In this document: piece by piece, positions 35,096 through 43,976 of the stretch
Layout: each line of letters begins with the position of its first letter
Numbering within the stretch: position 1 is the stretch's first letter
Assembly: GCF_009363555.1 (NCBI RefSeq)
Contig: NZ_CP045372.1
Coordinates: 1,364,001-1,428,000 of the forward strand
From: Sulfitobacter sp. THAF37
GTDB taxonomy: Bacteria; Pseudomonadota; Alphaproteobacteria; Rhodobacterales; Rhodobacteraceae
DNA: 64,000 nucleotides
Direction: 5' to 3'
Notes under the pieces: model-generated
Database searches by the model: none
Told to the model about the DNA's origin: nothing
The model's input: only the letters and a program-made list of their open reading frames with translations
Program-made: the position numbers and the translations under genes

Positions 35096-35850
35096 CAGGT
35101 ATGGTCGAGCATATCGCCGGACAGACCTTTCACGGGCGCAAGGGAGCCGTCGAAAACGCCTTTCGCTATTCCATCGACTATGTGCTCTGCGATGCGGAAG
35201 CACCGCCAAGAACGCCGCTGCTGTTCCGCCGCAACCGGGTTGGGGTAACGTCATTGCTGGACCGTGACCACGGCGGGGCACCGCATCAGGGGCGCGGTGC
35301 CACCTGGGTACGCGAGGTGCTTGCGGCGCATGGCATCGCGGGCATCGCAACCATCGAGCTTCTCGCGCAGCCAAGGGTGTTGGGGTTCGTCTTCAACCCG
35401 GTGAGCTTCTGGCTTTGCCGCGACGGGAAGGGCGCGCTGACCTGCGTGATCGCCGAGGTCACGAATACATATGGCGACAGGCATTGCTACCTGTGTCACC
35501 ACGACGATCTGCGACCAATCACGGCCGAGGACCAACTGAAGGCAACCAAGGTCTTTCACGTCTCGCCATTCCAGCCGATCGAAGGGTCCTATACCTTTCG
35601 GTTCGATATCAAGGCCGATAGGATCGGCATATGGATCGACTACAGCGCCGGGAACGGCGGACTGGTCGCCACGTTGACCGGCAAGCGCAAACCGCTGACC
35701 AACGCGGGCATCCTGCGCGCGATGCTGCGGCGCCCGCTGGGCGCCCGGCGGGTTCTGGCGCTGATCCACTGGCAGGCGATCAAGCTGTGGTGGAAAGGCG
35801 CGACATTTCGCGCACGCCCCCTGCCACCCGAGAAAGAAGTCAGCCGCTGA
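35092..35850 (+). CDS. DUF1365 family protein
   Basis: 252 residues. Typical DUF1365 features are the N-terminal IAGQTFHGRKGAVENAFRYSIDYVL block, QPRVLGFVFNPVSFWLC near residues 97-113, AEVTNTYGDRHCYL, and VFHVSPFQPIEGSYTFRF. The family has no established activity but is nearly always next to the FAD oxidoreductase above and a fatty-acid methyltransferase. It may therefore take part in unsaturated or methylated fatty acid modification. Linked to the FAD gene by an ATGA overlap and to the MFS gene by a 1-base stop/start overlap, so tightly co-translated. Confidence 0.9.
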   Translation: MTGMVEHIAGQTFHGRKGAVENAFRYSIDYVLCDAEAPPRTPLLFRRNRVGVTSLLDRDHGGAPHQGRGATWVREVLAAHGIAGIATIELLAQPRVLGFVFNPVSFWLCRDGKGALTCVIAEVTNTYGDRHCYLCHHDDLRPITAEDQLKATKVFHVSPFQPIEGSYTFRFDIKADRIGIWIDYSAGNGGLVATLTGKRKPLTNAGILRAMLRRPLGARRVLALIHWQAIKLWWKGATFRARPLPPEKEVSR

Positions 35851-37085
35851 TGAGGCTCTTGGCGCAGCGGCTGCCCGCTTATGCGCTGTTTGCGGCGCTG
35901 CTGTCCGCCGCGGGACTGCCCATCTATATCCACGCGCCCAAATTCTATGTCGATGAATACGGCGTTTCGCTGGCGGCGCTGGGTGCGGTGCTGTTCGGGT
36001 TGCGCCTGCTGGATGTGGTGCAGGACCCGCTACTGGGCTGGCTGTCGGAACGTCTGCGGGCGCATCGCGGGGTTGCGGTGGCGCTGGGTGCTGGCGTGAT
36101 GGCCATTGCCATGCTGGGCCTCTTTGCGGTGCCGCCACCGATCCTGCCCATTGTCTGGTTCGGCCTCACGCTGACGCTGGTCTTCTCGGGCTTCAGCTTT
36201 CTGACCATCTGTTTCTACGCGCAGGGCGTGTCGAAGGCTGACAGCCTGCCGGGGCGGGGGCATCTGTTGCTGGCCCGGTGGCGAGAAACCGGTGCGCTGC
36301 TGGGGGTTTGTGCGGCCTCGGTGGCTCCGGTGGCGCTGGGCGCGGTTCTGGGCGCACCCTTTGCCGGGTTCGCGGTGGGTTTCGCGGTGCTGGCGCTGGC
36401 CAGTGTTCTGGCGATGGCGGGCGAATGGCGCGACGTCGGCCTGCCACCAGCGACGGGCTTTGCCACTGTGCTGCGTGATCCTGTGGCGCGGCAGCTGCTG
36501 TTGATCGCGCTCTTCAATGCCGCGCCGGTCGCGGTGACATCGACCCTGTTCCTGTTCTACGTGGAAATCGCGCTTGAGGCGCAGGGATGGGAAGGGCCGC
36601 TTTTGTTGTTGTTCTTTCTGTCCGCTGCGGGGGCTGCCCCGCTTTGGGGCAAGCTGGCCGAGACCTTTGGCGGCAAGCGCGTGCTGCTGGCGGCGATGGC
36701 GCTGGGCATCCTGTCTTTCGGCGGCGCACTTTTTCTGGGGCCGGGCGACATCTGGATATTCGCCGTGGTCTGCGTCGCATCCGGCGCGGTGCTGGGGGCG
36801 GACCTGACGCTGCTGCCAGCCATGTTCGCCAGCCGCATGGCCCGTATTTCACCCTCAGCCGCCGAGGGGTTCGGCTTGTGGTCGTTTGTATCCAAGTTCA
36901 CGTTGGCATTCGCCGCTGTCGCCCTACTTCCCCTGCTGGAGGCGGCGGGACTGCGCGGCGGCGCCGACGAGAGTCCGCAGCAGGCGGTCAGATTGCTGAC
37001 CATCTTCTATGCTGGTGTTCCCTGCGTCCTGAAGTTGCTCGCGATTGGGCTTCTGAGCCGTTTGAAGACATCCGAGGACGTCTGA
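35850..37085 (+). CDS. MFS/GPH-type transporter
   Basis: 411 residues with about 12 membrane segments. The PIYIHAPKFYVDEYGVSLAALG stretch (about 22-43) and RLLDVVQDPLLGWLSERLR (about 52-70) are typical of the GPH/melibiose-like branch of the major facilitator superfamily, here with the conserved Asp of the VVQDP motif. In this operon type the transporter is presumed to move a lipid-related or small organic substrate; nothing in the sequence identifies it. Start and stop each overlap their neighbours by one base. Confidence 0.87.
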   Translation: MRLLAQRLPAYALFAALLSAAGLPIYIHAPKFYVDEYGVSLAALGAVLFGLRLLDVVQDPLLGWLSERLRAHRGVAVALGAGVMAIAMLGLFAVPPPILPIVWFGLTLTLVFSGFSFLTICFYAQGVSKADSLPGRGHLLLARWRETGALLGVCAASVAPVALGAVLGAPFAGFAVGFAVLALASVLAMAGEWRDVGLPPATGFATVLRDPVARQLLLIALFNAAPVAVTSTLFLFYVEIALEAQGWEGPLLLLFFLSAAGAAPLWGKLAETFGGKRVLLAAMALGILSFGGALFLGPGDIWIFAVVCVASGAVLGADLTLLPAMFASRMARISPSAAEGFGLWSFVSKFTLAFAAVALLPLLEAAGLRGGADESPQQAVRLLTIFYAGVPCVLKLLAIGLLSRLKTSEDV

Positions 37086-37642
37086 TGGAGAATTTTATCT
37101 TTCTTGCACTTGGGATCGCTCTGGCGATGTTCGGGGTGCTGGTGCGACGGCGTTTTGCCGAATTTCCGGGTCAAAGCCCGGACGACTACAGCGAGGGATT
37201 CCCGGCCTTCGATCTGAAGAAACACCTGACGGGCAAAATGGTCTGCGAAGGGGTGATCTTCGGGCCTCTGGGGCGCATGACGAGTTCCTTCGTGGCGGAT
37301 TTCGATATCTCGTGGTCCGGTGACACCGGCCTGATGGCCGAGCGGTTCCGCTATAACGACGGGTCCATCCAGCACCGGGAATGGCATATCACGCTGGGCG
37401 AAGACGGTGCATTCGCCGTCAGGGCGGACGACGTGCCGGGTGTGGGCAGCGGTCATCTCTCTGGCTCGACCGCACAGCTGCGCTACGAAATTGTTCTGCC
37501 GCCGGAAAGTGGCGGACACCGGTTGCGGGCGGAGGACTGGATGTATCTGACGCCGGACGGAACAATCGTGAACCGCAGTCAGTTCCGCAAGTACGGATTC
37601 AAGGTGGCGGAACTCGTCGCAACGATCAGACCGAAGGAGTGA
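37085..37642 (+). CDS. DUF3833 family protein
   Basis: 185 residues. One N-terminal hydrophobic segment (about 4-20) is likely an uncleaved anchor, though a signal peptide cannot be excluded. The rest is a beta-rich domain with DLKKHLTGKMVCEGVIFGPLGRMTSSF near residues 40-66, and RAEDWMYLTPDGTIVNRSQFRKYGFKVAEL near the end, as in DUF3833. A lipocalin-like barrel is plausible, which would suit lipid binding; this is inference. It starts on the MFS stop codon, and its own stop is 2 bp before the SDR gene. Confidence 0.88.
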   Translation: MENFIFLALGIALAMFGVLVRRRFAEFPGQSPDDYSEGFPAFDLKKHLTGKMVCEGVIFGPLGRMTSSFVADFDISWSGDTGLMAERFRYNDGSIQHREWHITLGEDGAFAVRADDVPGVGSGHLSGSTAQLRYEIVLPPESGGHRLRAEDWMYLTPDGTIVNRSQFRKYGFKVAELVATIRPKE

Positions 37643-37644
37643 CC

Positions 37645-38376
37645 ATGAAGAGCTTTCAGTCGAAACGTTATTGGCTGGTCGGCGCCAGCGACGGTTTGGG
37701 TGCGGCGTTGGCCCGCAAACTGAGCCGCGCCGGGGCCGAAGTGATCGTCTCGGCCCGGTCGGAGGAAAAGCTGGCCGATCTGGTGAAGGAACTGCCGGGC
37801 AAGGCGAGCTACCAGCTGATCGACGTGACGGATGACGAAAGCGTCCGATCCGCGACCGAAGCGGTGGGCGAGATCGACGGCATTGTCTACCTCGCCGGGG
37901 CCTACTGGCCTTTCAGCGCGCGGGAGTGGAATGCCGAACAGGCGACGACCATGGCGGACGTGAATTTTACCGGTCTGATGCGGGTGATGGGGCAGGTCGT
38001 GCCCGCGATGGTCGCGCGGGATGCAGGCCATATCGTCATCACGTCCAGCCTGACGGGTTTTCGCGGCCTGCCCGGCTCCATCGGATATACGGCGTCCAAG
38101 GCCGGGACGATGTCACTGGCGGAGTGTATGCACGCCGACCTGCGCAAGACCGGGGTACAGGTACAGGTCATCAACCCGGGCTTTATCAAGACCCAGCTGA
38201 CCGACAAGAACGACTTTCACATGCCTTTTATCATGGAGCCGGAAGAGGCCGCGCAGGAGGTGGTCGAGCACATGGGGACTGACACTTTCAAGAAGAGCTT
38301 TCCCTGGCTGTTCTCTCTGGTGTTCCGGGTCAGCCAGTTTCTGCCGGACTGGCTGTATTTCCGCATCTTCTCCTGA
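37645..38376 (+). CDS. Short-chain dehydrogenase/reductase
   Basis: 243 residues, classical SDR. The cofactor motif GASDGLG is at 13-19, the NAG-equivalent is YLAGAYW, the catalytic Ser is in VITSSLTGF and the active-site pair Y149/K153 is in YTASKAG. The terminal NPGFIKTQLTDKN motif follows. The last 25 residues are hydrophobic and aromatic, suggesting membrane association. It is the last gene of the five-gene unit, which reads as a membrane-lipid modification pathway. It converges with the GST gene, with 9 bp between stops. Confidence 0.92.
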   Translation: MKSFQSKRYWLVGASDGLGAALARKLSRAGAEVIVSARSEEKLADLVKELPGKASYQLIDVTDDESVRSATEAVGEIDGIVYLAGAYWPFSAREWNAEQATTMADVNFTGLMRVMGQVVPAMVARDAGHIVITSSLTGFRGLPGSIGYTASKAGTMSLAECMHADLRKTGVQVQVINPGFIKTQLTDKNDFHMPFIMEPEEAAQEVVEHMGTDTFKKSFPWLFSLVFRVSQFLPDWLYFRIFS

Positions 38377-38385
38377 AGGGCGGGG

Positions 38386-39006
38386 TCATAGCATCCCGGT
38401 TTCCCGCATCTTTTTGACGCTGGCGCGCGCTTCCATCCGGGCCAGGAACGCTTCGATGCGGGGAAAATCCGACACGATGACCTCGTCTCCCCTGAGCCAG
38501 TTGCAGACGATGAACAGGTAGGGGTCCGCGATGCTCAGCGCATCGCCGCAGACGTAGTCTCCGCGCAGGCAGTCGGCCTCGACATACTCGGCGCAGGCGC
38601 GCATGGTTTGCGGCACTTTCGCCGTCATGTCGTCGAAGCTGGCTTGTGAGTCCGCCCAACGATGGCCGCGCATCTTGTGTGCGTGGGCGACATGCATCGT
38701 GGACGCGATGTAGTACATCACCCCGCGCATGTGAACCGCCGTCACCGCGTCCGGCGGCAGCAGCCCCGCATCCGGTGCGATCGCGGCGATGTATTCCAGC
38801 AGCGCACCGGTTTCGGTCATGATCCTGCCGGCGTCGTCCACCAGCGCAGGCACGCGGCCTTTCGGGTTCACGCTGAGGTAGGGCGGTTTCGTCTGTTCGG
38901 CGCTGGCGAAATCGACCTTGATCGGGTCAAAGGGCAGGCCCGCTTCTTCGAGTGCGATTGCAACCGCGATGGAGATCGTACCGGGGGTGTAGTAGAGTTT
39001 CAGCAT
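38386..39006 (-). CDS. Glutathione S-transferase family protein
   Basis: 206 residues. The N-terminal thioredoxin-like domain starts LKLYYTPGTISIAVAIALEEAGLPF, with a Thr/Ser pair in TISIA where beta-class GSTs place the catalytic Cys or Ser. NPKGRVPALV and MTETGALLEYIA form the glutathione-binding cis-Pro and SNAIL-type sites. The C-terminal helical domain has DYVCGDALSIADPYLF. The start was chosen at 39006 to match the family N-terminus. It lies 13 bp downstream of the histidine phosphatase gene on the same strand and is probably cotranscribed. The substrate is unknown. Confidence 0.92.
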   Translation of the reverse strand: MLKLYYTPGTISIAVAIALEEAGLPFDPIKVDFASAEQTKPPYLSVNPKGRVPALVDDAGRIMTETGALLEYIAAIAPDAGLLPPDAVTAVHMRGVMYYIASTMHVAHAHKMRGHRWADSQASFDDMTAKVPQTMRACAEYVEADCLRGDYVCGDALSIADPYLFIVCNWLRGDEVIVSDFPRIEAFLARMEARASVKKMRETGML

Positions 39007-39019
39007 CGGAACCGTTCCT

Positions 39020-39673
39020 TCAGATATGGGTTTGCGCGCTGCGCCGGTCGGGCCGGTCCAGATGCGGCACGGCATTGAACAGCACAGGCGACCAGTGCCC
39101 GCCGATCGGAAACAGCCGGTGCATGGACGTATGCATGATCGCCAGCGCGATGCGGGCCATCGCCGGGATGCCAAGGCCCATCGCCTGGGCCATCACCATA
39201 GAGATCAAGCCGCCGGATGTGACGACCAGCGCGGGCCCCTGACCGGCAGCGATTTCCCTCAGCGCATCTTCGATTCGACTATGGAAATTGTCCCAGGTTT
39301 CCGGCGCCTCCTCGATCATGCCGTCCTGCCAGTGCTGGAATACCGTGGGAAGATGCGAGGTGAACGCGCCCTGTTCCGCGGGAAACGCGATGCCGTGTTG
39401 CGCCTCAAGCAGGGTGGCAAGCGTGAAATACTCCAGCTCGTTCAGACGCGGGTCGCGAATGGGGTCCAGACCGGTCCCCATCCCCTCGGCGGTTTCCACA
39501 TGCCGGGTCAGCGTGCCGGTATAGAGCCGGGTGTGGTGGGTTTCGCTCTCGCGCAGGTGGTCGCCCAGCCATGCGGCCTGTTCGTGGCCCAGCGGGCTGA
39601 GCTTGTCGTAGCTCAGTTCGTCCTTGGCCTGCGAATTGGCCTGACCATGACGGATAAGCGTGATGTGAGACAT
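39020..39673 (-). CDS. Histidine phosphatase (phosphoglycerate-mutase-like) family protein
   Basis: 217 residues. The phosphohistidine motif LIRHGQAN is at residues 6-13 (catalytic His9). A second Arg/His set appears in YTGTLTRHVETAEG, and the closing GPALVVTSGGLISMVMA places Thr-Ser-Gly-Gly where many members have a second catalytic His (SHGG). That substitution could weaken activity. It likely acts on a small phosphorylated metabolite; no substrate can be named. It is first of a two-gene minus-strand unit with the GST gene and divergent from fdhA over 205 bp. Confidence 0.88.
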   Translation of the reverse strand: MSHITLIRHGQANSQAKDELSYDKLSPLGHEQAAWLGDHLRESETHHTRLYTGTLTRHVETAEGMGTGLDPIRDPRLNELEYFTLATLLEAQHGIAFPAEQGAFTSHLPTVFQHWQDGMIEEAPETWDNFHSRIEDALREIAAGQGPALVVTSGGLISMVMAQAMGLGIPAMARIALAIMHTSMHRLFPIGGHWSPVLFNAVPHLDRPDRRSAQTHI

Positions 39674-39878
39674 GTGGCACCTGATCTTTTCCGCCTTGAT
39701 AGGCGACGGGGCAGCCGGGGGAAAGTGCGGTATAGACCCGGAACCGGCCAAGCGCGCGAAACCGTGACCCCTATCGGAAACCCTACGTGGCGCAAAACCG
39801 GGTGGGTGTGTCGGGAATGGGACTCCTGCAGTGGCACGGTTTTCGCTATATGTCGGGCACAGATGCGAGGAGACGGCG

Positions 39879-42647
39879 ATGGCTGAGAAGATCACATTCA
39901 CGCTCGACGGTGAAACCGTGGAGGCAGAAGCCGGCCTGACAATCTGGGAGGTCGCGAACGGGCGCGGGCTGAAGATCCCGCATTTGTGCCACAAGCCCGC
40001 TCCCGGTTATCGCCCGGATGGCAACTGCCGGGCCTGCATGGTCGAGATCGAAGGTGAGCGCGTGCTGGCGGCCAGCTGCATCCGTGAACCGCAGGAGGGC
40101 ATGGTCGTCACCACCAACAACGCCCGCGCGGAAAACGCCCGCAAGATGGTCGTGGAGTTGCTGATGGCAGATCATCCCGCGCAGGAGGTCAGCCACGACA
40201 AGTCCAGCCACATGTGGGACATGGCGGCGATGAACGGGGTCGAAGCCAGCCGCTTCCCGAAGCTGGAAGAAGGCCGCATCCCCCTGCTGGACGACAGCCA
40301 CGTCGCGATGCGCGTCAACCTGGACGCCTGCATCCAGTGCGGGCTGTGTGTGCGGGCCTGCCGCGAAGTGCAGGTGAACGACGTGATCGGCATGTCTGGC
40401 CGGGGCCACGACGCCTATCCGACCTTCGACATGGCCGATCCGATGGGGGCCTCCACCTGTGTGGCCTGCGGCGAATGCGTGCAGGCCTGCCCCACCGGCG
40501 CGCTGATGGAAGCGACCGTGCTGGACGAAAATCAGGTCGGGGATTCCGCCGATTTCGATTCTGAAGTGGACAGCATTTGTCCCTTCTGCGGCGTGGGCTG
40601 TCAGATTTCGCTCAAAGTCAAGGATGGCAAGGTCAAATATGTCGACGGCATCAACGGCCCCGCCAACGAGGGTCGGCTGTGCGTGAAGGGGCGCTTTGGG
40701 TTCGACTATATCCACCACGACCACCGCCTGACAAAGCCTCTGATCCGCCGCGAGGACGCGCCGCCCAAGGGGCTGAACGTCGACCCCGGCAATTGGTCGC
40801 AGTTCTTTCGCGAGGCCAGCTGGGACGAGGCGCTGGATTTCGCCGCCAAGGGGCTCAAGGACATCGGCGGCAAGGGGGTCGCCGGATTCGGTTCGGCCAA
40901 ATGCACCAACGAAGAGGCGTATCTGTTCCAGAAACTGATCCGCCAGGGGTTTGGCCACAACAACGTCGATCACTGCACCCGGCTTTGCCATGCTTCCAGT
41001 GTGGCGGCGCTGATGGAAAACGTCGGTTCCGGCGCGGTGACTGCGACCTTCAACGAAATCGAGAACGCGGATGTGGCGATTGCCATCGGCTGCAACCCGA
41101 TCGAGAACCACCCCGTTGCCGCGACCTATTTCAAGCAGTTCACCAAGCGCGGCGGCAAGCTGATCGTGATGGACCCGCGCGGCCAAGCGCTGAAACGGTT
41201 CTCCAGCCACATGCTGCAGTTCCGGCCCGGCACCGATGTGTCGATGCTGAACGCGATCATGCATGTGATCGTGGAAGAAGGGCTGTATGATCAGCAGTAC
41301 ATCGAAGCCTACACCGAGAACTGGGAGGCGGAGAAAGAGCATCTGAAGGATTTCTCCCCCGAGAAGATGGCCCCGATCTGTGGCATAGACGCCGAAACCC
41401 TGCGCGACGTGGCGCGGACCTTTGCCGGGGCAAATGCTGCAATGATCTTCTGGGGCATGGGGGTCAGCCAGCACATCCACGGCACCGACAACTCGCGCTG
41501 CCTGATTTCACTGGCGCTGATGACGGGGCAGGTGGGCCGCCCCGGCGCCGGGCTGCACCCCCTGCGGGGACAGAACAACGTGCAGGGCGCGTCCGATGCG
41601 GGTCTGATCCCGATGTTCCTGCCAGACTACCAGTCGGTCATGGACGACGGTGTGCGGTCGGCGTTTGCCGAGGTCTGGAAATCCGGCGATTTCTCTGCCG
41701 AGAAGGGGCTGACCGTGACCGAGATCATGGATGCGGTCCATGATGGCGATATTCGCGGCATGTATGTGCTGGGCGAAAACCCCGCCATGTCCGACCCGGA
41801 TGTGGAGCATGCGCGCGACGCGCTGGCCAAGCTGGATCATCTGGTTGTGCAGGACATCTTCATCACCGAGACGGCGAATTATGCCGATGTGATCCTGCCC
41901 GCCAGCGCCTTTGCCGAAAAATCCGGAACCGTGACGAATACCAACCGGCAGGTCCAGATGGGCCGGGCGGCGGTGGCGCCTCCGGGCGAGGCGCGCGAGG
42001 ACTGGTGGATCGAGGTGGAGCTGGCCAAGCGTCTGGGGCTTGGCTGGACCTACGAGAACCCGGCGGATGTTTTTGCCGAGATGAAGCTGAACATGCGCTC
42101 GCTGAACAATATTACCTGGGACAGGCTGGCACGGGAAAACGCGGTGACTTACCCGTCGCTGAGCGAGACTGATCCCGGCCAGGCGATTGTCTTTGCCGAC
42201 GGGTTCCCACGCCCGGATGGCCGCGCGAAGTTCACGCCCGCGTCGATCATCCCGCCGGACGATGTGCCAGACGCGGAGTTCCCGATGATCCTGACCACCG
42301 GGCGGCAGCTGGAGCACTGGCATACGGGTTCCATGACACGTCGGGCCAGCGTGCTGGACGGTCTGGAACCGGAGGCGAATTGTTCGCTGCACCCCAGCAC
42401 CCTGCGCAAGCTGGGGGTGACGGCCGGAGAGCACGTGCGGCTGAGCACCAAGCGCGGCAGCATCGAGATCATGGCGCGCGAGGACCGGGCCGTGTCGCCC
42501 GACATGGTGTTCCTGCCCTTTGCCTATGTCGAGGCGGCGGCGAACATCCTGACCAACCCGGCGGTGGACCCCTACGGCAAGATCCCCGAGTTCAAGTTCT
42601 CGGCCGTCCGGGTCGAACCGGTACAGGATACCGTCGGGGCGGAGTGA
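39879..42647 (+). CDS. fdhA: Formate dehydrogenase alpha subunit (molybdopterin, NAD-dependent type)
   Basis: 922 residues. The N-terminal [2Fe-2S] domain has Cys37, 50, 53 and 67. Two [4Fe-4S] ferredoxin motifs follow: CIQCGLCVRAC near residue 150 and CVACGECVQACPTGA near 192. The molybdopterin part starts with CPFCGVGCQ near 234 plus CVKG. The metal-site Cys is C370 in DHCTRLCHASS, followed by the catalytic H371; it is a Cys rather than a selenocysteine enzyme. The C-terminal domain has TTGRQLEHWHTGSMTRR. The start at 39879 gives the canonical MAEKITF N-terminus. No beta/gamma subunit or FdhD gene is adjacent, so partners must be elsewhere. Formate oxidation to CO2 is the expected reaction. 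Confidence 0.93.
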   Translation: MAEKITFTLDGETVEAEAGLTIWEVANGRGLKIPHLCHKPAPGYRPDGNCRACMVEIEGERVLAASCIREPQEGMVVTTNNARAENARKMVVELLMADHPAQEVSHDKSSHMWDMAAMNGVEASRFPKLEEGRIPLLDDSHVAMRVNLDACIQCGLCVRACREVQVNDVIGMSGRGHDAYPTFDMADPMGASTCVACGECVQACPTGALMEATVLDENQVGDSADFDSEVDSICPFCGVGCQISLKVKDGKVKYVDGINGPANEGRLCVKGRFGFDYIHHDHRLTKPLIRREDAPPKGLNVDPGNWSQFFREASWDEALDFAAKGLKDIGGKGVAGFGSAKCTNEEAYLFQKLIRQGFGHNNVDHCTRLCHASSVAALMENVGSGAVTATFNEIENADVAIAIGCNPIENHPVAATYFKQFTKRGGKLIVMDPRGQALKRFSSHMLQFRPGTDVSMLNAIMHVIVEEGLYDQQYIEAYTENWEAEKEHLKDFSPEKMAPICGIDAETLRDVARTFAGANAAMIFWGMGVSQHIHGTDNSRCLISLALMTGQVGRPGAGLHPLRGQNNVQGASDAGLIPMFLPDYQSVMDDGVRSAFAEVWKSGDFSAEKGLTVTEIMDAVHDGDIRGMYVLGENPAMSDPDVEHARDALAKLDHLVVQDIFITETANYADVILPASAFAEKSGTVTNTNRQVQMGRAAVAPPGEAREDWWIEVELAKRLGLGWTYENPADVFAEMKLNMRSLNNITWDRLARENAVTYPSLSETDPGQAIVFADGFPRPDGRAKFTPASIIPPDDVPDAEFPMILTTGRQLEHWHTGSMTRRASVLDGLEPEANCSLHPSTLRKLGVTAGEHVRLSTKRGSIEIMAREDRAVSPDMVFLPFAYVEAAANILTNPAVDPYGKIPEFKFSAVRVEPVQDTVGAE

Positions 42648-42672
42648 GCGGCTTGCAGATGCGATCTGCCGG

Positions 42673-42704
42673 TGCGCGCCCCTGTGGGGCGCGCATTCGA
42701 TTTT
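42673..42704 (+). terminator. Intrinsic terminator of fdhA
   Basis: TGCGCGCCCC (42673-42682) and GGGGCGCGCA (42686-42695) form a perfect 10-bp G/C-rich stem with a 3-base loop, followed by TTCGATTTT. It lies 26 bp after the fdhA stop. Confidence 0.85.
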
Positions 42705-42716
42705 ATCCTTGCTGAT

Positions 42717-42771
42717 GAGGGGCGCTGCCCCTCAAACTCCCCGGAGTATTTTGGGCAAAAAGAAAGGGGGG
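42717..42771 (+). repeat. Rhodobacteraceae-type intergenic hairpin plus CTCCCCGGAG element
   Basis: GAGGGGC (42717-42723) pairs with GCCCCTC (42727-42733) over a 3-base loop. This is followed by the palindrome ACTCCCCGGAGT (from 42736), then TATTTTGGGC and an A/G-rich run that also provides the ribosome-binding site of the next gene. From memory, similar hairpin-plus-CCGGAGTATTT elements recur between genes in this family; I see only this one copy here. Confidence 0.5.
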
Positions 42772-42775
42772 CGTC

Positions 42776-43972
42776 GTGCAGATCAACAGCGACAGATTTC
42801 TGGCGGACCTTCATGCCTTGCGGGCCATAGGCGCAGCGGGTGTCGGCAAGGGGGTGGTGCGGCCCGCGTATACGGAAGCCGACGTTGCGGCGCGGCGCTG
42901 GCTCGCGGAGCGGTTCCAGGACGCAGGGCTGGAAGTTGCGGTCGACGGGATGGGCAATCTTTTCGGCCTGACCGAGGGGCCATCTCTGTTGATGGGATCA
43001 CATTCGGACAGCCAGCCCGAGGGCGGCTGGCTGGACGGCGCGCTGGGCGTGGTGGCGGCGCTGGAGGTGGCGCGGGCCAGCCGTGAGGCGGGCGGGCCCG
43101 CGGTTTCGGTGGTATCGTTTCAGGACGAGGAAGGGCGTTTCGGTGTCACCACGGGCTCCGCCGTCTGGTCGGGGCATCTGTCGCAGCCTGAGGCGGATGT
43201 GCTGACCGATCACGCGGGTGTCGCGCTGGCCGATGCGCGGGCGGCGATGGGCAAGATGGTCACCGGGCCGGTGGACCCGGCGCGCTTCACCGGTTTCATC
43301 GAAATGCACATCGAGCAGGGGCCGACGCTCGACAGTGCCGGAGAGCAGATCGGCGTGGTGTCGGACATTGTCGGTATTCGGGACATGAAGGTGACATTCG
43401 AGGGTCAGCAGAATCACGCGGGCACCACGCCGATGCATTTGCGCAAGGACGCTTTTCAGGCGGTGTCGGCGTTCAACAGCTTGCTTGAGGAGCGGTTCCG
43501 GAACGTGGTGTCCCCGGCGACGGTCTGGACCATCGGGCATGTATCGCTGCATCCGAATGCATCGTCGATCGTGCCGGGGCGGGCGGTGTTTTCGATGCAA
43601 TGGCGCGACGGGGACAGCGACCGGCTGTCCCGGATGGAAGCGATTATCCGCGATACCGCGCAGCAAGTGGCGCAGGACCGGGGGATGGAGCTGTCTTATG
43701 GGCCGCTGCTGGGGCTCGATCCGGTGAAAATGGATGCCCGGCTGCGGGGCGCGCTGGAAGCGGGGGCCGAAGCGGTGGCGCCGGGAAAGTGGCGGGCGAT
43801 GCCCTCTGGCGCGTTGCACGATGCCACCAATGTCTCGCGGCTGATGCCGGTGGCGATGTTGTTCGTGCCGTCGATCAACGGGATCAGCCATGCGTTCGAG
43901 GAAGACACGGCGGAGGAGGACCTTGTCGCCGGGGTGGAGGTGCTGGCGCGTGCCGTGTCCGCTTTGGGCTGA
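42776..43972 (+). CDS. M20-family amidohydrolase (hydantoinase/carbamoylase or allantoate amidohydrolase type)
   Basis: 398 residues, GTG start preceded by AAAGGGGGG. The binuclear metal-site motifs are present: [27 protein letters not shown] near residues 71-97 (His and Asp ligands), SFQDEEGRF near 119-127 (Glu pair) and [11 protein letters not shown] near 175-185 (His). A dimerisation insert has [14 protein letters not shown], and the last ligand is in [11 protein letters not shown]. Characterised relatives hydrolyse N-carbamoyl amino acids, ureidopropionate or allantoate. In this window allantoate is attractive because the urate operon lacks AllC, but that is inference. Followed by a convergent GNAT gene. 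Confidence 0.9.
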   Translation: MQINSDRFLADLHALRAIGAAGVGKGVVRPAYTEADVAARRWLAERFQDAGLEVAVDGMGNLFGLTEGPSLLMGSHSDSQPEGGWLDGALGVVAALEVARASREAGGPAVSVVSFQDEEGRFGVTTGSAVWSGHLSQPEADVLTDHAGVALADARAAMGKMVTGPVDPARFTGFIEMHIEQGPTLDSAGEQIGVVSDIVGIRDMKVTFEGQQNHAGTTPMHLRKDAFQAVSAFNSLLEERFRNVVSPATVWTIGHVSLHPNASSIVPGRAVFSMQWRDGDSDRLSRMEAIIRDTAQQVAQDRGMELSYGPLLGLDPVKMDARLRGALEAGAEAVAPGKWRAMPSGALHDATNVSRLMPVAMLFVPSINGISHAFEEDTAEEDLVAGVEVLARAVSALG

Positions 43973-43976
43973 TGCA

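Noticed and set aside
39846..41480. Open frame of about 544 codons antisense to fdhA
   Set aside because: Low-complexity antisense translation with no family features; the plus strand encodes an unmistakable formate dehydrogenase.
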